Assembly: GCF_008369915.1 (NCBI RefSeq)
Contig: NZ_VSRN01000001.1
Coordinates: forward strand, 868,001 to 932,000
From: Dyadobacter sp. UC 10
GTDB taxonomy: Bacteria > Bacteroidota > Bacteroidia > Cytophagales > Spirosomataceae
Direction: 5' to 3'
Length of the DNA: 64,000 nucleotides
The notes under the pieces are model-generated. The model was not told the DNA's origin. It did not search any database and saw only the letters and a program-made list of their open reading frames with translations. Of this stretch, positions 1 through 8,352 are shown piece by piece (position 1 is the stretch's first letter; each line of letters begins with the position of its first letter). The translations under genes were made by a program, and so were the position numbers.

Positions 1-1
1 A

Positions 2-592
2 CGCCGCGCAGCCTGGGCAACGCAGGTTAAATCCGGCACTGAAAACGTATTTCGGGGCATAGAAAGCGGCTACCCGACCACACTGGAATATGCGGTAGGA
101 AGCAACTCGAGCTATTCGGACGCGTTGAAAACATTACCCCAGCTGGGCACGATGATGACATTGGCGGAAGTAGAATTTATCAAGGCAGAACTGGTGGTAA
201 AAGGGTACACGACTGGTTCAACCGCCGAAAAACATTACGAATCGGGCATTGCGGCATCGATGGCACAGTGGGGCGTGACCATGCCATCCGGGTTTACCAG
301 GCAGCCGGGCATTTTGTTCAACCCAACTGCCACTGCTGAAAAACAATTGGAGCAGATCATGTTGCAAAAGTATTATGCTTACTTTTTCGTGGACTACCAA
401 TCGTGGTTTGAAAAGCGCAGAACGGGTTATCCGGTATTGCCACGCGGCAATGGGATTCCGGCAGAAAATACTTTCCCGTCACGGGTCCCCTATCCTACCT
501 ATCTGCAATCGCTAAACCCGGAAGCACTGGCCGGGGCTGTGGCGTCGATGGGCGGCGATGACAGTGATATCAAGGTTTGGTGGGATAAATAG
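2..592 (+). CDS. SusD/RagB-family lipoprotein, C-terminal part (5' end outside window)
   Basis: The frame is open from the first bases of the window and ends at the TAA at 590-592, so only about the last 196 residues are present. The sequence has the C-terminal signature of the SusD-like families of Bacteroidetes: an AEVEFIKAEL helix, a 'HYESGIAASM.QWGV' stretch and, near the end, 'QKYYAYFFVDYQSWFEKRR' followed by a GYPVLP turn. SusD-like proteins are surface lipoproteins that sit on a TonB-dependent SusC-like porin and capture glycans or peptides. The partner susC should lie upstream, outside the window. The first TTG (125) is not a start, since homologous sequence continues upstream of it. 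Confidence 0.85.
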   Translation, partial: RRAAWATQVKSGTENVFRGIESGYPTTLEYAVGSNSSYSDALKTLPQLGTMMTLAEVEFIKAELVVKGYTTGSTAEKHYESGIAASMAQWGVTMPSGFTRQPGILFNPTATAEKQLEQIMLQKYYAYFFVDYQSWFEKRRTGYPVLPRGNGIPAENTFPSRVPYPTYLQSLNPEALAGAVASMGGDDSDIKVWWDK

Positions 593-617
593 CTAATATA
601 TCTGATTGATTTCCAAA

Positions 618-3002
618 ATGATCTGTAAAAATAAAATTGCACTCTGGGCAGTCCTTTTTCTTTGGGCTGCCCTGGCATCAAATTTCGCCCGGGCGCAAAA
701 ATCAAAGATTACAATGCCCGAGCGCGGCCTGTGCGCACACCGCGGTTGTATGGACACCCACCCCGAAAATACACTGCCGGCATTTGCTGAGGCTGTCAGG
801 TTAGGCGCCCAGATGATCGAGTTCGACATTCAGCTTACCAAAGACAGTGCGTTGGTGATCATGCACGACGATGCCGTTGATCGCACTACGAACGGAAATG
901 GCCAGGTTTCCGGGCTTACATATGCCCAGATCCGCGTTTTGGATGCCGGAGTTAAAAAGGCGGAGAAATTCAGAGGAACCCGGGTACCGACTTTTGAAGA
1001 AACGCTTGCCATGATGCCCGATAACGTGTGGCTCAACTGTCATTTGAAAGGCGATGAAGCTGTCGGGGCAAAAGCGGCGGCTATGCTGGAGAAGTCTGGC
1101 AGGTTGCATCAGGCTTTTCTGACCTGTTCGGAAAAAGCGGCCGAAGGTGCGAGAAATGCTGTTCCAGGCATTCTGATCTGCAACGGGGAGAATAGTTACC
1201 GGAGAAACACGCCCAAATATGTGCAGGCTACGATCGATAACCACGCAAATTTCATCCAGCTATTGCGTAACGAATCGGGCGAAAACAGGACTGCATTAAT
1301 AAAATCTTTGAAGGATAACCATATCAAAATCAATTACTTCTATGCAAAAACACCCGATGAACTGGGCGCATTGTTTGCAGGGGGTATTGATTTTGCATTG
1401 GTCAATAACATTGCAGATTTCCTGCCTGCGGCAAAAAAAGCCGGAATTGAGCCGGTTGTTCCCTCTTATGCAAATGCAAAGCAAGCTGGACGAAAAGCGG
1501 TCGTCCCTGAAACCGGAAAGGACAAAAATAAGACGCTAATCGTTTTTTTCGATGGTCTTCGCCCTGACTACATTACCCGGGAGCAAATGCCAAACCTTTA
1601 CGCTTTTGCGCAAAAAGCCTCGCGGGGAAATCACCATCACAGCGTATTTCCCACAGTAACGCGCGTGAACTCCTCATCGTATGCCACAGGTTCCTATCCC
1701 GGGACGCATGGCTTGCTTGGTAACACTATCTTTTTCCCGAAAGTAAGCCCTAACAAGGCGATCGGCACCACTTATATTGACCTGATCAAGGTACAGGAAT
1801 CAGAGTCCGGGCAGCTGCTCACTGCTACTTCACTCGGCGAAGCACTGGACGCTGCCGGCGAACAAATGATGATTTTCAGCTCAGGCACAACCGGGCAGGC
1901 ATATTTGCAAAATCACAAAATCGGCAAAGGCGCTATCATCAATCAGGAACTGATCCTGCCCGACTCTTTTAAAGCACAGGTTATATCCGACATCGGACCC
2001 CTCCAAAAAGGAACCGGTGATGTATATATGAAGCACAAATGGATCGCAGATGCATTGCTTCGATACGGCCTCAAAAACGGTGGTCCGCTTGTTAGCGCTG
2101 TTTGGTTTTCGGATCCCGACGGCGCGGCGCACCGCTATGGCATCGGCTCTGAGCAGGCTGTGGCAGCGATTAAGTACGTAGATGCCCAGTTCGGAAGGAT
2201 ATTGGATTCTCTTGACGCAAGGGATTTAAGAAAAAATTATAATATTCTGATCTCGACTGATCACGGATTTGTAACCCACACCGGAAAGCAGAATTTAAGC
2301 GAACTGCTCATTTCAGCAGGTCTGAAAAAGGACAAAGAGTCCGATGATGTGGTGATTTCCGAGGGTGCTGTCTACGTGAAAGATCACCATGAAAACACCA
2401 TCAGGAAAATCGTCGCTACGCTGCACAAAACGGCGTGGATCGGGGCGGTTTTTACTAAACCCAGAAAAAGCGGAGATATGAAAGGCTGGGTAGAAGGGAC
2501 CCTGTCATTTGATGCAATCCACTACAACCATCCGACCCGCTCGGGCGACATTCTGGTGGCACCTAACTGGAATGATGACAAGAATGACAAAGGCTATGCG
2601 GGAACCGATTTCTCCGGCGGCGTGGCAGGTCATGGCGGATCCAGCCCGTATGAAATCAACATTGCATTATTTACCGACGGTCCTGACTTCAAAAATGTAT
2701 CTGCCAGCGAACTGCCGACCTCCAACGTGGATATTGCCCCCACCGTACTGGCCCTTTACGGCTTACCAATCCCATCAAAAATGGACGGGCGGGTGATGCA
2801 TGAGCACCTTAAAAAGACCACAAAACCTGCCGGAAAATTTAAAAAGCAAGTTGTAAAAGCAGCGGCTAAGTATGATTGGGGTACTTATAATGTCTCTATT
2901 GACCTATCAGTCCTGGACTCTTACAGGTATTTCAATTTCACAACAACAGAACGCATCATTAAGAATGCTGTAAACCCATCCGATCAATCCGGAATTCGTT
3001 AG
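618..3002 (+). CDS. Secreted glycerophosphodiester phosphodiesterase fused to a type I phosphodiesterase/nucleotide pyrophosphatase
   Basis: Two hydrolase domains are joined in one exported protein of about 794 residues. Residues 1-27 form a signal peptide ending ARAQ. Residues about 40-265 are a GDPD TIM barrel (CAHRG, ENTLPAF, EFDIQLTKDS, then HDD), expected to release glycerol-3-phosphate from glycerophosphodiesters. Residues about 300-700 are an alkaline-phosphatase-superfamily phosphodiesterase: FFDGLRPDY metal site, FPTVTRVNSSSYATG nucleophile region with SYPGTHG, FSDPDGAAHRYG, STDHGF and GHGG. The ATG at 618 is preferred to a TTG twelve bases upstream because it begins directly with the signal peptide. 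The gene follows the SusD fragment by 25 bp and may share its transcript. Substrates are inferred from family only. Confidence 0.85.
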   Translation: MICKNKIALWAVLFLWAALASNFARAQKSKITMPERGLCAHRGCMDTHPENTLPAFAEAVRLGAQMIEFDIQLTKDSALVIMHDDAVDRTTNGNGQVSGLTYAQIRVLDAGVKKAEKFRGTRVPTFEETLAMMPDNVWLNCHLKGDEAVGAKAAAMLEKSGRLHQAFLTCSEKAAEGARNAVPGILICNGENSYRRNTPKYVQATIDNHANFIQLLRNESGENRTALIKSLKDNHIKINYFYAKTPDELGALFAGGIDFALVNNIADFLPAAKKAGIEPVVPSYANAKQAGRKAVVPETGKDKNKTLIVFFDGLRPDYITREQMPNLYAFAQKASRGNHHHSVFPTVTRVNSSSYATGSYPGTHGLLGNTIFFPKVSPNKAIGTTYIDLIKVQESESGQLLTATSLGEALDAAGEQMMIFSSGTTGQAYLQNHKIGKGAIINQELILPDSFKAQVISDIGPLQKGTGDVYMKHKWIADALLRYGLKNGGPLVSAVWFSDPDGAAHRYGIGSEQAVAAIKYVDAQFGRILDSLDARDLRKNYNILISTDHGFVTHTGKQNLSELLISAGLKKDKESDDVVISEGAVYVKDHHENTIRKIVATLHKTAWIGAVFTKPRKSGDMKGWVEGTLSFDAIHYNHPTRSGDILVAPNWNDDKNDKGYAGTDFSGGVAGHGGSSPYEINIALFTDGPDFKNVSASELPTSNVDIAPTVLALYGLPIPSKMDGRVMHEHLKKTTKPAGKFKKQVVKAAAKYDWGTYNVSIDLSVLDSYRYFNFTTTERIIKNAVNPSDQSGIR

Positions 3003-3039
3003 CGCAGGATTGCTGGCCAGGAATTAAATATGAAACTCC

Positions 3040-3090
3040 TTACCCGGATAATTATCATGGGTAACGGGGTTTCAGAAAAGCTGCTTTTCT
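3040..3090. terminator. Two stem-loops between convergent genes, possible terminator
   Basis: Between the convergent phosphodiesterase and metallo-hydrolase genes there are two inverted repeats. At 3040-3064 TTACCCG pairs with TGGGTAA and, after a one-base bulge, GATA pairs with TATC. At 3074-3090 AGAAAAG pairs with CTTTTCT around CTG. Neither is followed by a long T run, so transcription stop on either strand is plausible but unproven. Confidence 0.35.
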
Positions 3091-3137
3091 ACCATAATTG
3101 TAGAAGTCAGCGCCACATGACGACACATTCGCCAACA

Positions 3138-4643
3138 CTAGAAAACATACCTAAATTCTTCGCTTGCATTGTTCCATACCAGCTTGTGAATATCCCATTC
3201 ACCTCTTGGCGCCGGCCGTTCCAACTTTTGCGCGATAATAATATTTTTGCCATCGGTACGCACATTAATCATCCCATAAACAATTACAGCACGTTCCTTC
3301 GTGAGCTCTGGATTCGCTTCGAGTTTCTTTTTCAATTTTTTAAGATCAATAAATTCAGTTGCTGATCGTGCCAGCTCGGTCGAAAATATCAGAGACCTTT
3401 CTCCTCTGCTGTACTTCCCGATGGTCCCTAACGTATCTGGCCTCGGATGTGAGTGAGGCTCATTGTCGCCACTTGATATGATGGTGGCTAGTGGATTAAC
3501 CGCCCGCAGGAATTCACTTGTAAAGTCCGCACTACCATGGTGACATGATTTTGCAATATCTACTTCGAAAAATCTTTTCGCAATGTCAATGCCTTCATTG
3601 AGCTGTTCCAGCGCCTGACGACGATCCTCCCCGGATATGTCATCGTCGTTAAGCTTTTCCCGCAGCATCGCGATGTCCACATCTGTATAACTTTGGAGTA
3701 AATAATCTTCTGCTGGCTCATTTAAGTCCCCTCCCAGTAACATTCGGACTTTCCCAATATTCAGTTTCAAAACAATGGAATGTCCATTTTTTGTCTTACC
3801 CTTTTTAGTAATGGCGGAATCGCCAAATACTGGCAGAGCCTGGTTTCCATCGATAACCTTGATGACAGGCCCCAGGATTTCTATATTGCACCTTTCATCC
3901 TGATGTAGAAACCCACTATTGGAATTAAGCCCAATTTTCTCTGCGTCGCAGCTTTTCAACAGGGCAATATAGCCGCCGGGATTAGTAGCACTATTTACAC
4001 GGCTATCAAACGAATCCTGGTTTTCACAGAGATCAGTCAAATACTGCCTGCCTTCCGTTTCGATCAATGTACCCAAAGAATTAACATAATCACCAGTTTC
4101 TTCAACGATTCCGTTATGAAAGATCTTGTTTATCTTAAACACTGCATTGCCATCGGGATCCGCAAAGATTCTCGCAAAGCCACCATAATGGTCTGAATCG
4201 GAATGGGAGATAACGACGTCAAAATTTGGAAATCCGTTAAGCGACCTTGTTCTGTTAAAACGCCATTTCAGAAACCTGAACATATTGTCGGAAGCTCCTG
4301 CATCGACGATAAAATGTTTGTCGTCTGGGGTAACAATATGGCATCCATCCCCTTGCCCCACGTCAATAAAATTAACTTCAAGGATACGGTCAAACTGGAT
4401 CTGATTTGGCAAGATGTAGCCGGAACGATTACGGGCATGAACTTTGACGTATTTCTTGCCTTCGATCACTTCGTAAACCGGCAATTCGTTTTCAAGTTCC
4501 AGCCCGATCCAATCGCCAAACAAAAGATGTTTAACATTGGAAAACACTCGTTCACCTCCGACAGTTTTGAAGTTTTTAACAAATATTGACGGATATATAG
4601 CGAAGCCGTGCTTTTTTTCAATTATTCTCTGTTCTACTTCCAT
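3138..4643 (-). CDS. ComEC/Rec2-like metallo-beta-lactamase-fold hydrolase with N-terminal SH3-like region
   Basis: About 501 residues. A basic N-terminal segment with SH3-like character (about residues 30-95) precedes a metallo-beta-lactamase domain: NFIDVGQGDG opening strand, HSDSDHYGG metal motif (HxHxDH-type with Ser substitutions at the spacer), LLGGD and a late CHHGSADF motif. These match the soluble ComEC/Rec2-like MBL family, whose members hydrolyse phosphodiester or related bonds. No membrane segment or signal peptide is seen, so it is probably cytosolic. The ATG at 4643 is chosen over a TTG 48 bp upstream. It lies downstream of the DUF4123 gene on the same strand, but a 211-bp gap separates them, so it may have its own promoter. 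A role with the secretion system is not shown. Confidence 0.7.
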   Translation of the reverse strand: MEVEQRIIEKKHGFAIYPSIFVKNFKTVGGERVFSNVKHLLFGDWIGLELENELPVYEVIEGKKYVKVHARNRSGYILPNQIQFDRILEVNFIDVGQGDGCHIVTPDDKHFIVDAGASDNMFRFLKWRFNRTRSLNGFPNFDVVISHSDSDHYGGFARIFADPDGNAVFKINKIFHNGIVEETGDYVNSLGTLIETEGRQYLTDLCENQDSFDSRVNSATNPGGYIALLKSCDAEKIGLNSNSGFLHQDERCNIEILGPVIKVIDGNQALPVFGDSAITKKGKTKNGHSIVLKLNIGKVRMLLGGDLNEPAEDYLLQSYTDVDIAMLREKLNDDDISGEDRRQALEQLNEGIDIAKRFFEVDIAKSCHHGSADFTSEFLRAVNPLATIISSGDNEPHSHPRPDTLGTIGKYSRGERSLIFSTELARSATEFIDLKKLKKKLEANPELTKERAVIVYGMINVRTDGKNIIIAQKLERPAPRGEWDIHKLVWNNASEEFRYVF

Positions 4644-4854
4644 GAGTTTTGAGTGAGGAGTTGAGCAATGTAGGACAAAATCGATGTGCAATCTTAGTTC
4701 ACAAGATACTTCAAAGTGGCAATTTTCCTGAACCGTAAACTAATTAGAAAGGCAATGTTTGAAGACCTGGAACGCAACGTATTAAACGGACTTTCAAGAC
4801 GGACCTGCTGTACAATATAACCTGGTAAAGCAACCAGTTTGATTATGGGTTTCG

Positions 4855-5373
4855 CTAGCTGCCCGGTTGGCTGTCGAGGATATAACGGATGTGAGCAGCG
4901 TCCTGCCTGTCGACGAAAAGACTGTTGTTCCAGAGCGACAAAATGACGCAAAACGCAGGGTCCTCGTCCTCCATTATGAACTGATTTACCGGTCCAAAAA
5001 ACTCCTGCAATTGAGCCAAATCACAAGTCGGCAGAAAAATGCGCAGCACACGGGGATCGTAAAACCTGAAATAAAGCTCCTGCCCTTCTTCTGTTTCCAC
5101 CATCAGGAAACGGCGAAAGTGTTTATATAATTCTTCGAAATCAGCTTCACTTTCCACCCACAGTCCCCAGGAATTCCCCCAGCCGTTTTCAAGCACAAAT
5201 TCCGCAAAATCGTCCCGATAAGGGTAAGTAAATAAAAACGGCGCTACCGAAGGCAGTATCTCGTCCTGTCCTTCCCGAGCGCGGTACAGGGACGAGTGGA
5301 CCGGGTTCAGGCTACGTGCCGGATACATGGCTTCTTCCATTCGGGCTGCGTCGAGGAGGAGGTGGGTAGGCAT
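4855..5373 (-). CDS. DUF4123 protein, probable T6SS effector-loading adaptor
   Basis: The 172-residue protein carries the DUF4123 pattern: an 'APFLFTY' strand near residue 45, a 'WGLWVES' strand, 'EELYKHFRRFLMV', then RFYDPRVLRIFLP and EFFGPV. DUF4123 proteins (Tap/TEC type) are cytosolic chaperones that recruit a toxin to the VgrG or PAAR tip of the T6SS. It is the last gene of a tightly spaced leftward run that includes PAAR, a LysM-metalloprotease and a lipoprotein, which supports this role. It starts 24 bp after the lipoprotein gene ends. The family match is clear; the named client is an inference from gene order. Confidence 0.85.
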   Translation of the reverse strand: MPTHLLLDAARMEEAMYPARSLNPVHSSLYRAREGQDEILPSVAPFLFTYPYRDDFAEFVLENGWGNSWGLWVESEADFEELYKHFRRFLMVETEEGQELYFRFYDPRVLRIFLPTCDLAQLQEFFGPVNQFIMEDEDPAFCVILSLWNNSLFVDRQDAAHIRYILDSQPGS

Positions 5374-5397
5374 GCGTGCAAATTAAACTTGGGAGTA

Positions 5398-5976
5398 TTA
5401 GTGTCGAATTTTGACAATCTCTTCGGTTAATGTCTGACCAGTTATCCCGTCAATCGATAACTTGCGCACTTCATACGGATTATCATCGACTGGATACGTC
5501 ACTACATACTCAGGCCTGCCCACTTTGGCTTTCATCACAGATACGCCACTTTGCAGGAATCTAATATTGACTCCCAAGGCCTTCATTTTGACGTCAAGTT
5601 CCTCGATGGTAAACTCGTAGCCTTCATCCTCGTTCCATTCCTTAGTTATCATGCCGCTTCTCGAAAACTCCTTCCAGAGACCAATTGAAAATCCGTGAAA
5701 TTCCTTGCCTGATAATTTCAGAAATCCCGAGTCCGAGTAGAACTCTTGATACAGCAGCTCCGTTGAATTAATCCCAGAAGATTCCTGAATAAAAACTTCT
5801 GATGAAGACTGCCATTGCCGCACTTTGATCTTATCTTCAGTGATATAAATATGCTCTCCTTTGACAGCCTTCTTTTTAAAATTTGTAATATCGAATCTCT
5901 CCATTTGCGCTTTTTTCTGACCGTTACAGGCTTTGTTAAATATCAATAGCAGGGCCAATATGATATACCTCATCAT
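5398..5976 (-). CDS. Small lipoprotein, candidate immunity protein to the upstream metalloprotease
   Basis: A 192-residue protein with a hydrophobic N-terminus ending in a lipobox-like NKAC followed by NGQ, so it is probably a periplasm-facing lipoprotein. The body is beta-rich and not recognised. Its start codon overlaps the stop of the LysM-metzincin gene by four bases (ATGA), indicating translational coupling. A small lipoprotein directly coupled to a T6SS candidate toxin is the usual arrangement for a periplasmic immunity protein, but no sequence family supports this; it is inference from position. The gene is AT-rich compared with the PKD and OmpA genes of the same run. Confidence 0.6.
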   Translation of the reverse strand: MMRYIILALLLIFNKACNGQKKAQMERFDITNFKKKAVKGEHIYITEDKIKVRQWQSSSEVFIQESSGINSTELLYQEFYSDSGFLKLSGKEFHGFSIGLWKEFSRSGMITKEWNEDEGYEFTIEELDVKMKALGVNIRFLQSGVSVMKAKVGRPEYVVTYPVDDNPYEVRKLSIDGITGQTLTEEIVKIRH

Positions 5977-7694
5977 TCCCTTTTAACTGAATTTTCTTGC
6001 AATATCTTCCATTGCCAGCGCCAAGTAGTGAATGCATTTCTGCTATAGCTCATGACGTTATCAGTAGTTTTGTACTTAAAAGTGTATTTCGCTTGTTGAT
6101 CAGGACAAAACTTTTCGAAGGGAACCTCGTCATCGGCTTCCTTATGTGTATGTCTTAAACCGAGCCCATGCAAAACTTCGTGAGCAAGGGTATATGGAGT
6201 CCGGGCGGCGAATAACACCGCGTTTTTCAGAAAAACCTCATTTTTCACTTCTATTTGTCCAATAGCGCCATCAAAAGTTTTTTCATCAAATGAAAAAACT
6301 AAAAAATATCCGGCATATTTGTCTGCTCCTTTTTTCGCGGCGAAAGCACGCCGTAAATATTCAAACATTTCAGGATCAACGTACTTTTTATTTGGATAAT
6401 CTTCATTTAACCAGAATGACTTAGGGTCAATGAATTTTCCGGGAGAGTCGTTTATAACCTTAAAATTAGGGTCTTCCGTCAGATCTAAGCAGTCAACATC
6501 CAATGAAAAAACATAATCAATAACCTGATCAATTAAGTACCTTTCTTTTTTAACTTCCTGATAATGTTCCAAATGAGCTACTACGAGCGCCTGAAAAAGA
6601 GTGTTCTTTAGCCTGGCCAATTCTATGTCATCAAAACTACCAATTCTAGTTCTGTATGTAATTTTTGTTTTGACCTTTATTAATACTAGCTTAATCTCCT
6701 TAATATCGTTGTTTGGGCATACAATTATCCTTCCTGCCAATGGGATAGGATCTCCCTCCTGCCAGGTTTTGGGGTAAGCCAAAACATCTATTTTTTGTTC
6801 GGTACTGAATGGATGAATACAAGTTATTTTGATTGACCCATCCTTAGAAGCTCTTTTGCCGCTAACGGCTTTATCGTTCAAAATATCCTTATCAATGTAA
6901 AATAAGTTTCTGTCATATTCCAACTCTATGTTCGACGGTTCCTCATCTTTAATTCCTATGCCAATTTGAAGTTCGGCTGTACATGGTGCGGCTTCCAACC
7001 CCTCCACGCCCATCGGAAATAAATTTAGATAGGGTACGAAATATTCCGGTTTGTAGACGAAATCTGTCTCAATGGTTGTATATGCGGATTCCAATCCCTG
7101 CACGGCCATCCGAAACAGATTCAGATAGGGCACAGAATATTCCGGTTTATCGACGAAATCTGTCTCAATGGTTGTATATTCGGCTTTGAAAGCCGCAAAA
7201 GCTTGTTCTTTCGTAAGTCCCGTTGAACCTGGTTTCTGTACATCATATCCCCCGTCAATCGGCCACTCATAGCCGATTTCATCACGAATAACGTCGCCGT
7301 TCACGCGTAGCCAATCAAATCCAAATTTACCATCCCAATCAGAAGTGGGCCTGAAATAGACCATTACCTTAGATGGTATTAATTTTTTCTTATGTAATTG
7401 CTCTACAACCAGTGTATAAGCATCATTAGGTTCAAAGGTTCGCTGACTTAGATTTTTAGGAATATAGATGATGCCAGGTTTATCCTCTCCGGTGAAGATA
7501 AATTTTTTATTGTCTTTTGTTTTTTTGATGCATCCTACCTGACTATGTAAAAGCTCATTAATCTCGTCAGGATCAACAGTACCAAAATTGTACTTCGCAA
7601 GCTCTCTCCAAGTCATTCCATGAGAATTCGCCAGAGATTCCAAGGTGTCGCCATCTTTCACCTTATACTTGACGACTTGGGCAATATTCAGCAT
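5973..7694 (-). CDS. LysM-metzincin protein, candidate T6SS peptidoglycan/periplasmic effector
   Basis: A 573-residue protein without signal peptide. Residues about 5-75 are a LysM-type peptidoglycan-binding domain (YKVKDGDTLESLANSHG). The middle is mixed beta with a tandem 32-residue duplication near residues 172-236. The C-terminus holds a zinc metallopeptidase site HEVLHGLGLRH (about residues 505-515) and a Met-turn, DNVMSYS (about 546-552), together the hallmark of metzincins. A leaderless cell-wall-binding protease placed between PAAR and DUF4123 genes and coupled to a lipoprotein is what a T6SS cargo effector looks like. Substrate is unknown. The gene has lower GC than the neighbouring envelope genes, consistent with effector exchange. 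Confidence 0.75.
   Translation of the reverse strand: MLNIAQVVKYKVKDGDTLESLANSHGMTWRELAKYNFGTVDPDEINELLHSQVGCIKKTKDNKKFIFTGEDKPGIIYIPKNLSQRTFEPNDAYTLVVEQLHKKKLIPSKVMVYFRPTSDWDGKFGFDWLRVNGDVIRDEIGYEWPIDGGYDVQKPGSTGLTKEQAFAAFKAEYTTIETDFVDKPEYSVPYLNLFRMAVQGLESAYTTIETDFVYKPEYFVPYLNLFPMGVEGLEAAPCTAELQIGIGIKDEEPSNIELEYDRNLFYIDKDILNDKAVSGKRASKDGSIKITCIHPFSTEQKIDVLAYPKTWQEGDPIPLAGRIIVCPNNDIKEIKLVLIKVKTKITYRTRIGSFDDIELARLKNTLFQALVVAHLEHYQEVKKERYLIDQVIDYVFSLDVDCLDLTEDPNFKVINDSPGKFIDPKSFWLNEDYPNKKYVDPEMFEYLRRAFAAKKGADKYAGYFLVFSFDEKTFDGAIGQIEVKNEVFLKNAVLFAARTPYTLAHEVLHGLGLRHTHKEADDEVPFEKFCPDQQAKYTFKYKTTDNVMSYSRNAFTTWRWQWKILQENSVKRE
6987..7178 (-). repeat. Tandem 96-bp in-frame duplication inside the metzincin gene
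   Basis: Two adjacent 96-bp copies encode 32-residue units beginning YTTIETDFV and ending GLE-S/A-A, with KPEY.VPYLNLF in the middle. Copy one is at 7083-7178 and copy two at 6987-7082. The copies differ at several codons, so the duplication is not brand new. Confidence 0.85.
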
Positions 7695-7699
7695 ACCCT

Positions 7700-7978
7700 T
7701 TAATTTATAAAGACACTACTATGAACATCAAAATTTTTCCAATTAGATATGATTTCGCACACCCCTGCTGGAACATTACTTATGTAAACTATGCCATCTT
7801 CGTCCGAGATAGCCTCTCTGATTGTACCATCTGAAAGTTTTACCTTTAATGTAACCCCGGCCACCGGCCAACCCTTTGGATCCTCAATATTAAATTGAAT
7901 CCATTTGTTGTCCGGCTGCTGCTGCTCTTGCTTATAATTATCATGCGGACAAGACTGTATTGCGCTTCCTATGGGCAT
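7700..7978 (-). CDS. Small carboxypeptidase-regulatory-like (transthyretin-fold) protein in the T6SS effector run
   Basis: A 92-residue protein with the pattern of a carboxypeptidase-regulatory or Ig-like beta domain: 'DPKGWPVAGVTLKVKLSDG' followed by SDEDGIVYISNVPAG. There is no signal peptide. It sits 5 bp before the metzincin gene and 11 bp after the preceding small gene. Short proteins with this fold often occur fused to or beside LysM or PAAR effectors, so it may be a linker or accessory for loading, but its role is inferred from place only. Confidence 0.6.
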   Translation of the reverse strand: MPIGSAIQSCPHDNYKQEQQQPDNKWIQFNIEDPKGWPVAGVTLKVKLSDGTIREAISDEDGIVYISNVPAGVCEIISNWKNFDVHSSVFIN

Positions 7979-7989
7979 CAGAGATCAGT

Positions 7990-8319
7990 TTAAGAAAAGC
8001 CTTTTTCAATTCTGTACACTTTTTCCCCGCCGGACAGATTACAGGTTGCTAGAATTTCCATCGCCCAGCTATATTCTTCTTCGTACTCAAAATCCAATCC
8101 ATTTAAGATACAAAGATTCAGAAAGGTCAAAATATCTTTTTCTTCAAAGATATTATACTGCGATACTTTTGAAATCACTTGGCCTATATACATTCTGGCC
8201 TCCTTCTCCCTTATCCGGTTCTTGGTCCTGTACTTGAAAAAGGATAGCGCGTTTTCTTCTATCCTTTTCAGCAGCACCTGTTCCATTACCTTGATTTGCT
8301 GGCTCTTAATTATCAACAT
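7990..8319 (-). CDS. Small T6SS-associated protein between PAAR and effector genes
   Basis: A 109-residue, mostly helical protein with no signal peptide. The layout resembles small proteins found next to DUF4123 genes in proteobacterial T6SS clusters: a helical 'ARMYIGQVISKVSQYNI' segment, then an LNLCILNGLDF stretch followed by 'SWAMEIL'. The second half parallels the proteobacterial pattern of a 'LM..FG.DF' motif followed by 'PWA.EIL'. That relation is from memory of the family pattern, not a search. The start at 8319 is an ATG; a second ATG at 8286 is possible. It probably assists effector loading. Confidence 0.55.
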   Translation of the reverse strand: MLIIKSQQIKVMEQVLLKRIEENALSFFKYRTKNRIREKEARMYIGQVISKVSQYNIFEEKDILTFLNLCILNGLDFEYEEEYSWAMEILATCNLSGGEKVYRIEKGFS

Positions 8320-8352
8320 GCAAGACCAATGTTTAGCTTTATCCCTTCTTCT

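Noticed and set aside
4694..4951. Leftward 85-codon frame before the metallo-hydrolase
   Set aside because: It overlaps the well-supported DUF4123 gene, has no family features and an odd composition; treated as a chance frame.
5589..5599. TTGACGTCAA inside the lipoprotein gene as a fourth operator
   Set aside because: Its half-sites are in the opposite order (TGACGTCA core), there is no two-base centre with TACGTCA arms, no -7 element at the right distance, and it is within coding sequence.
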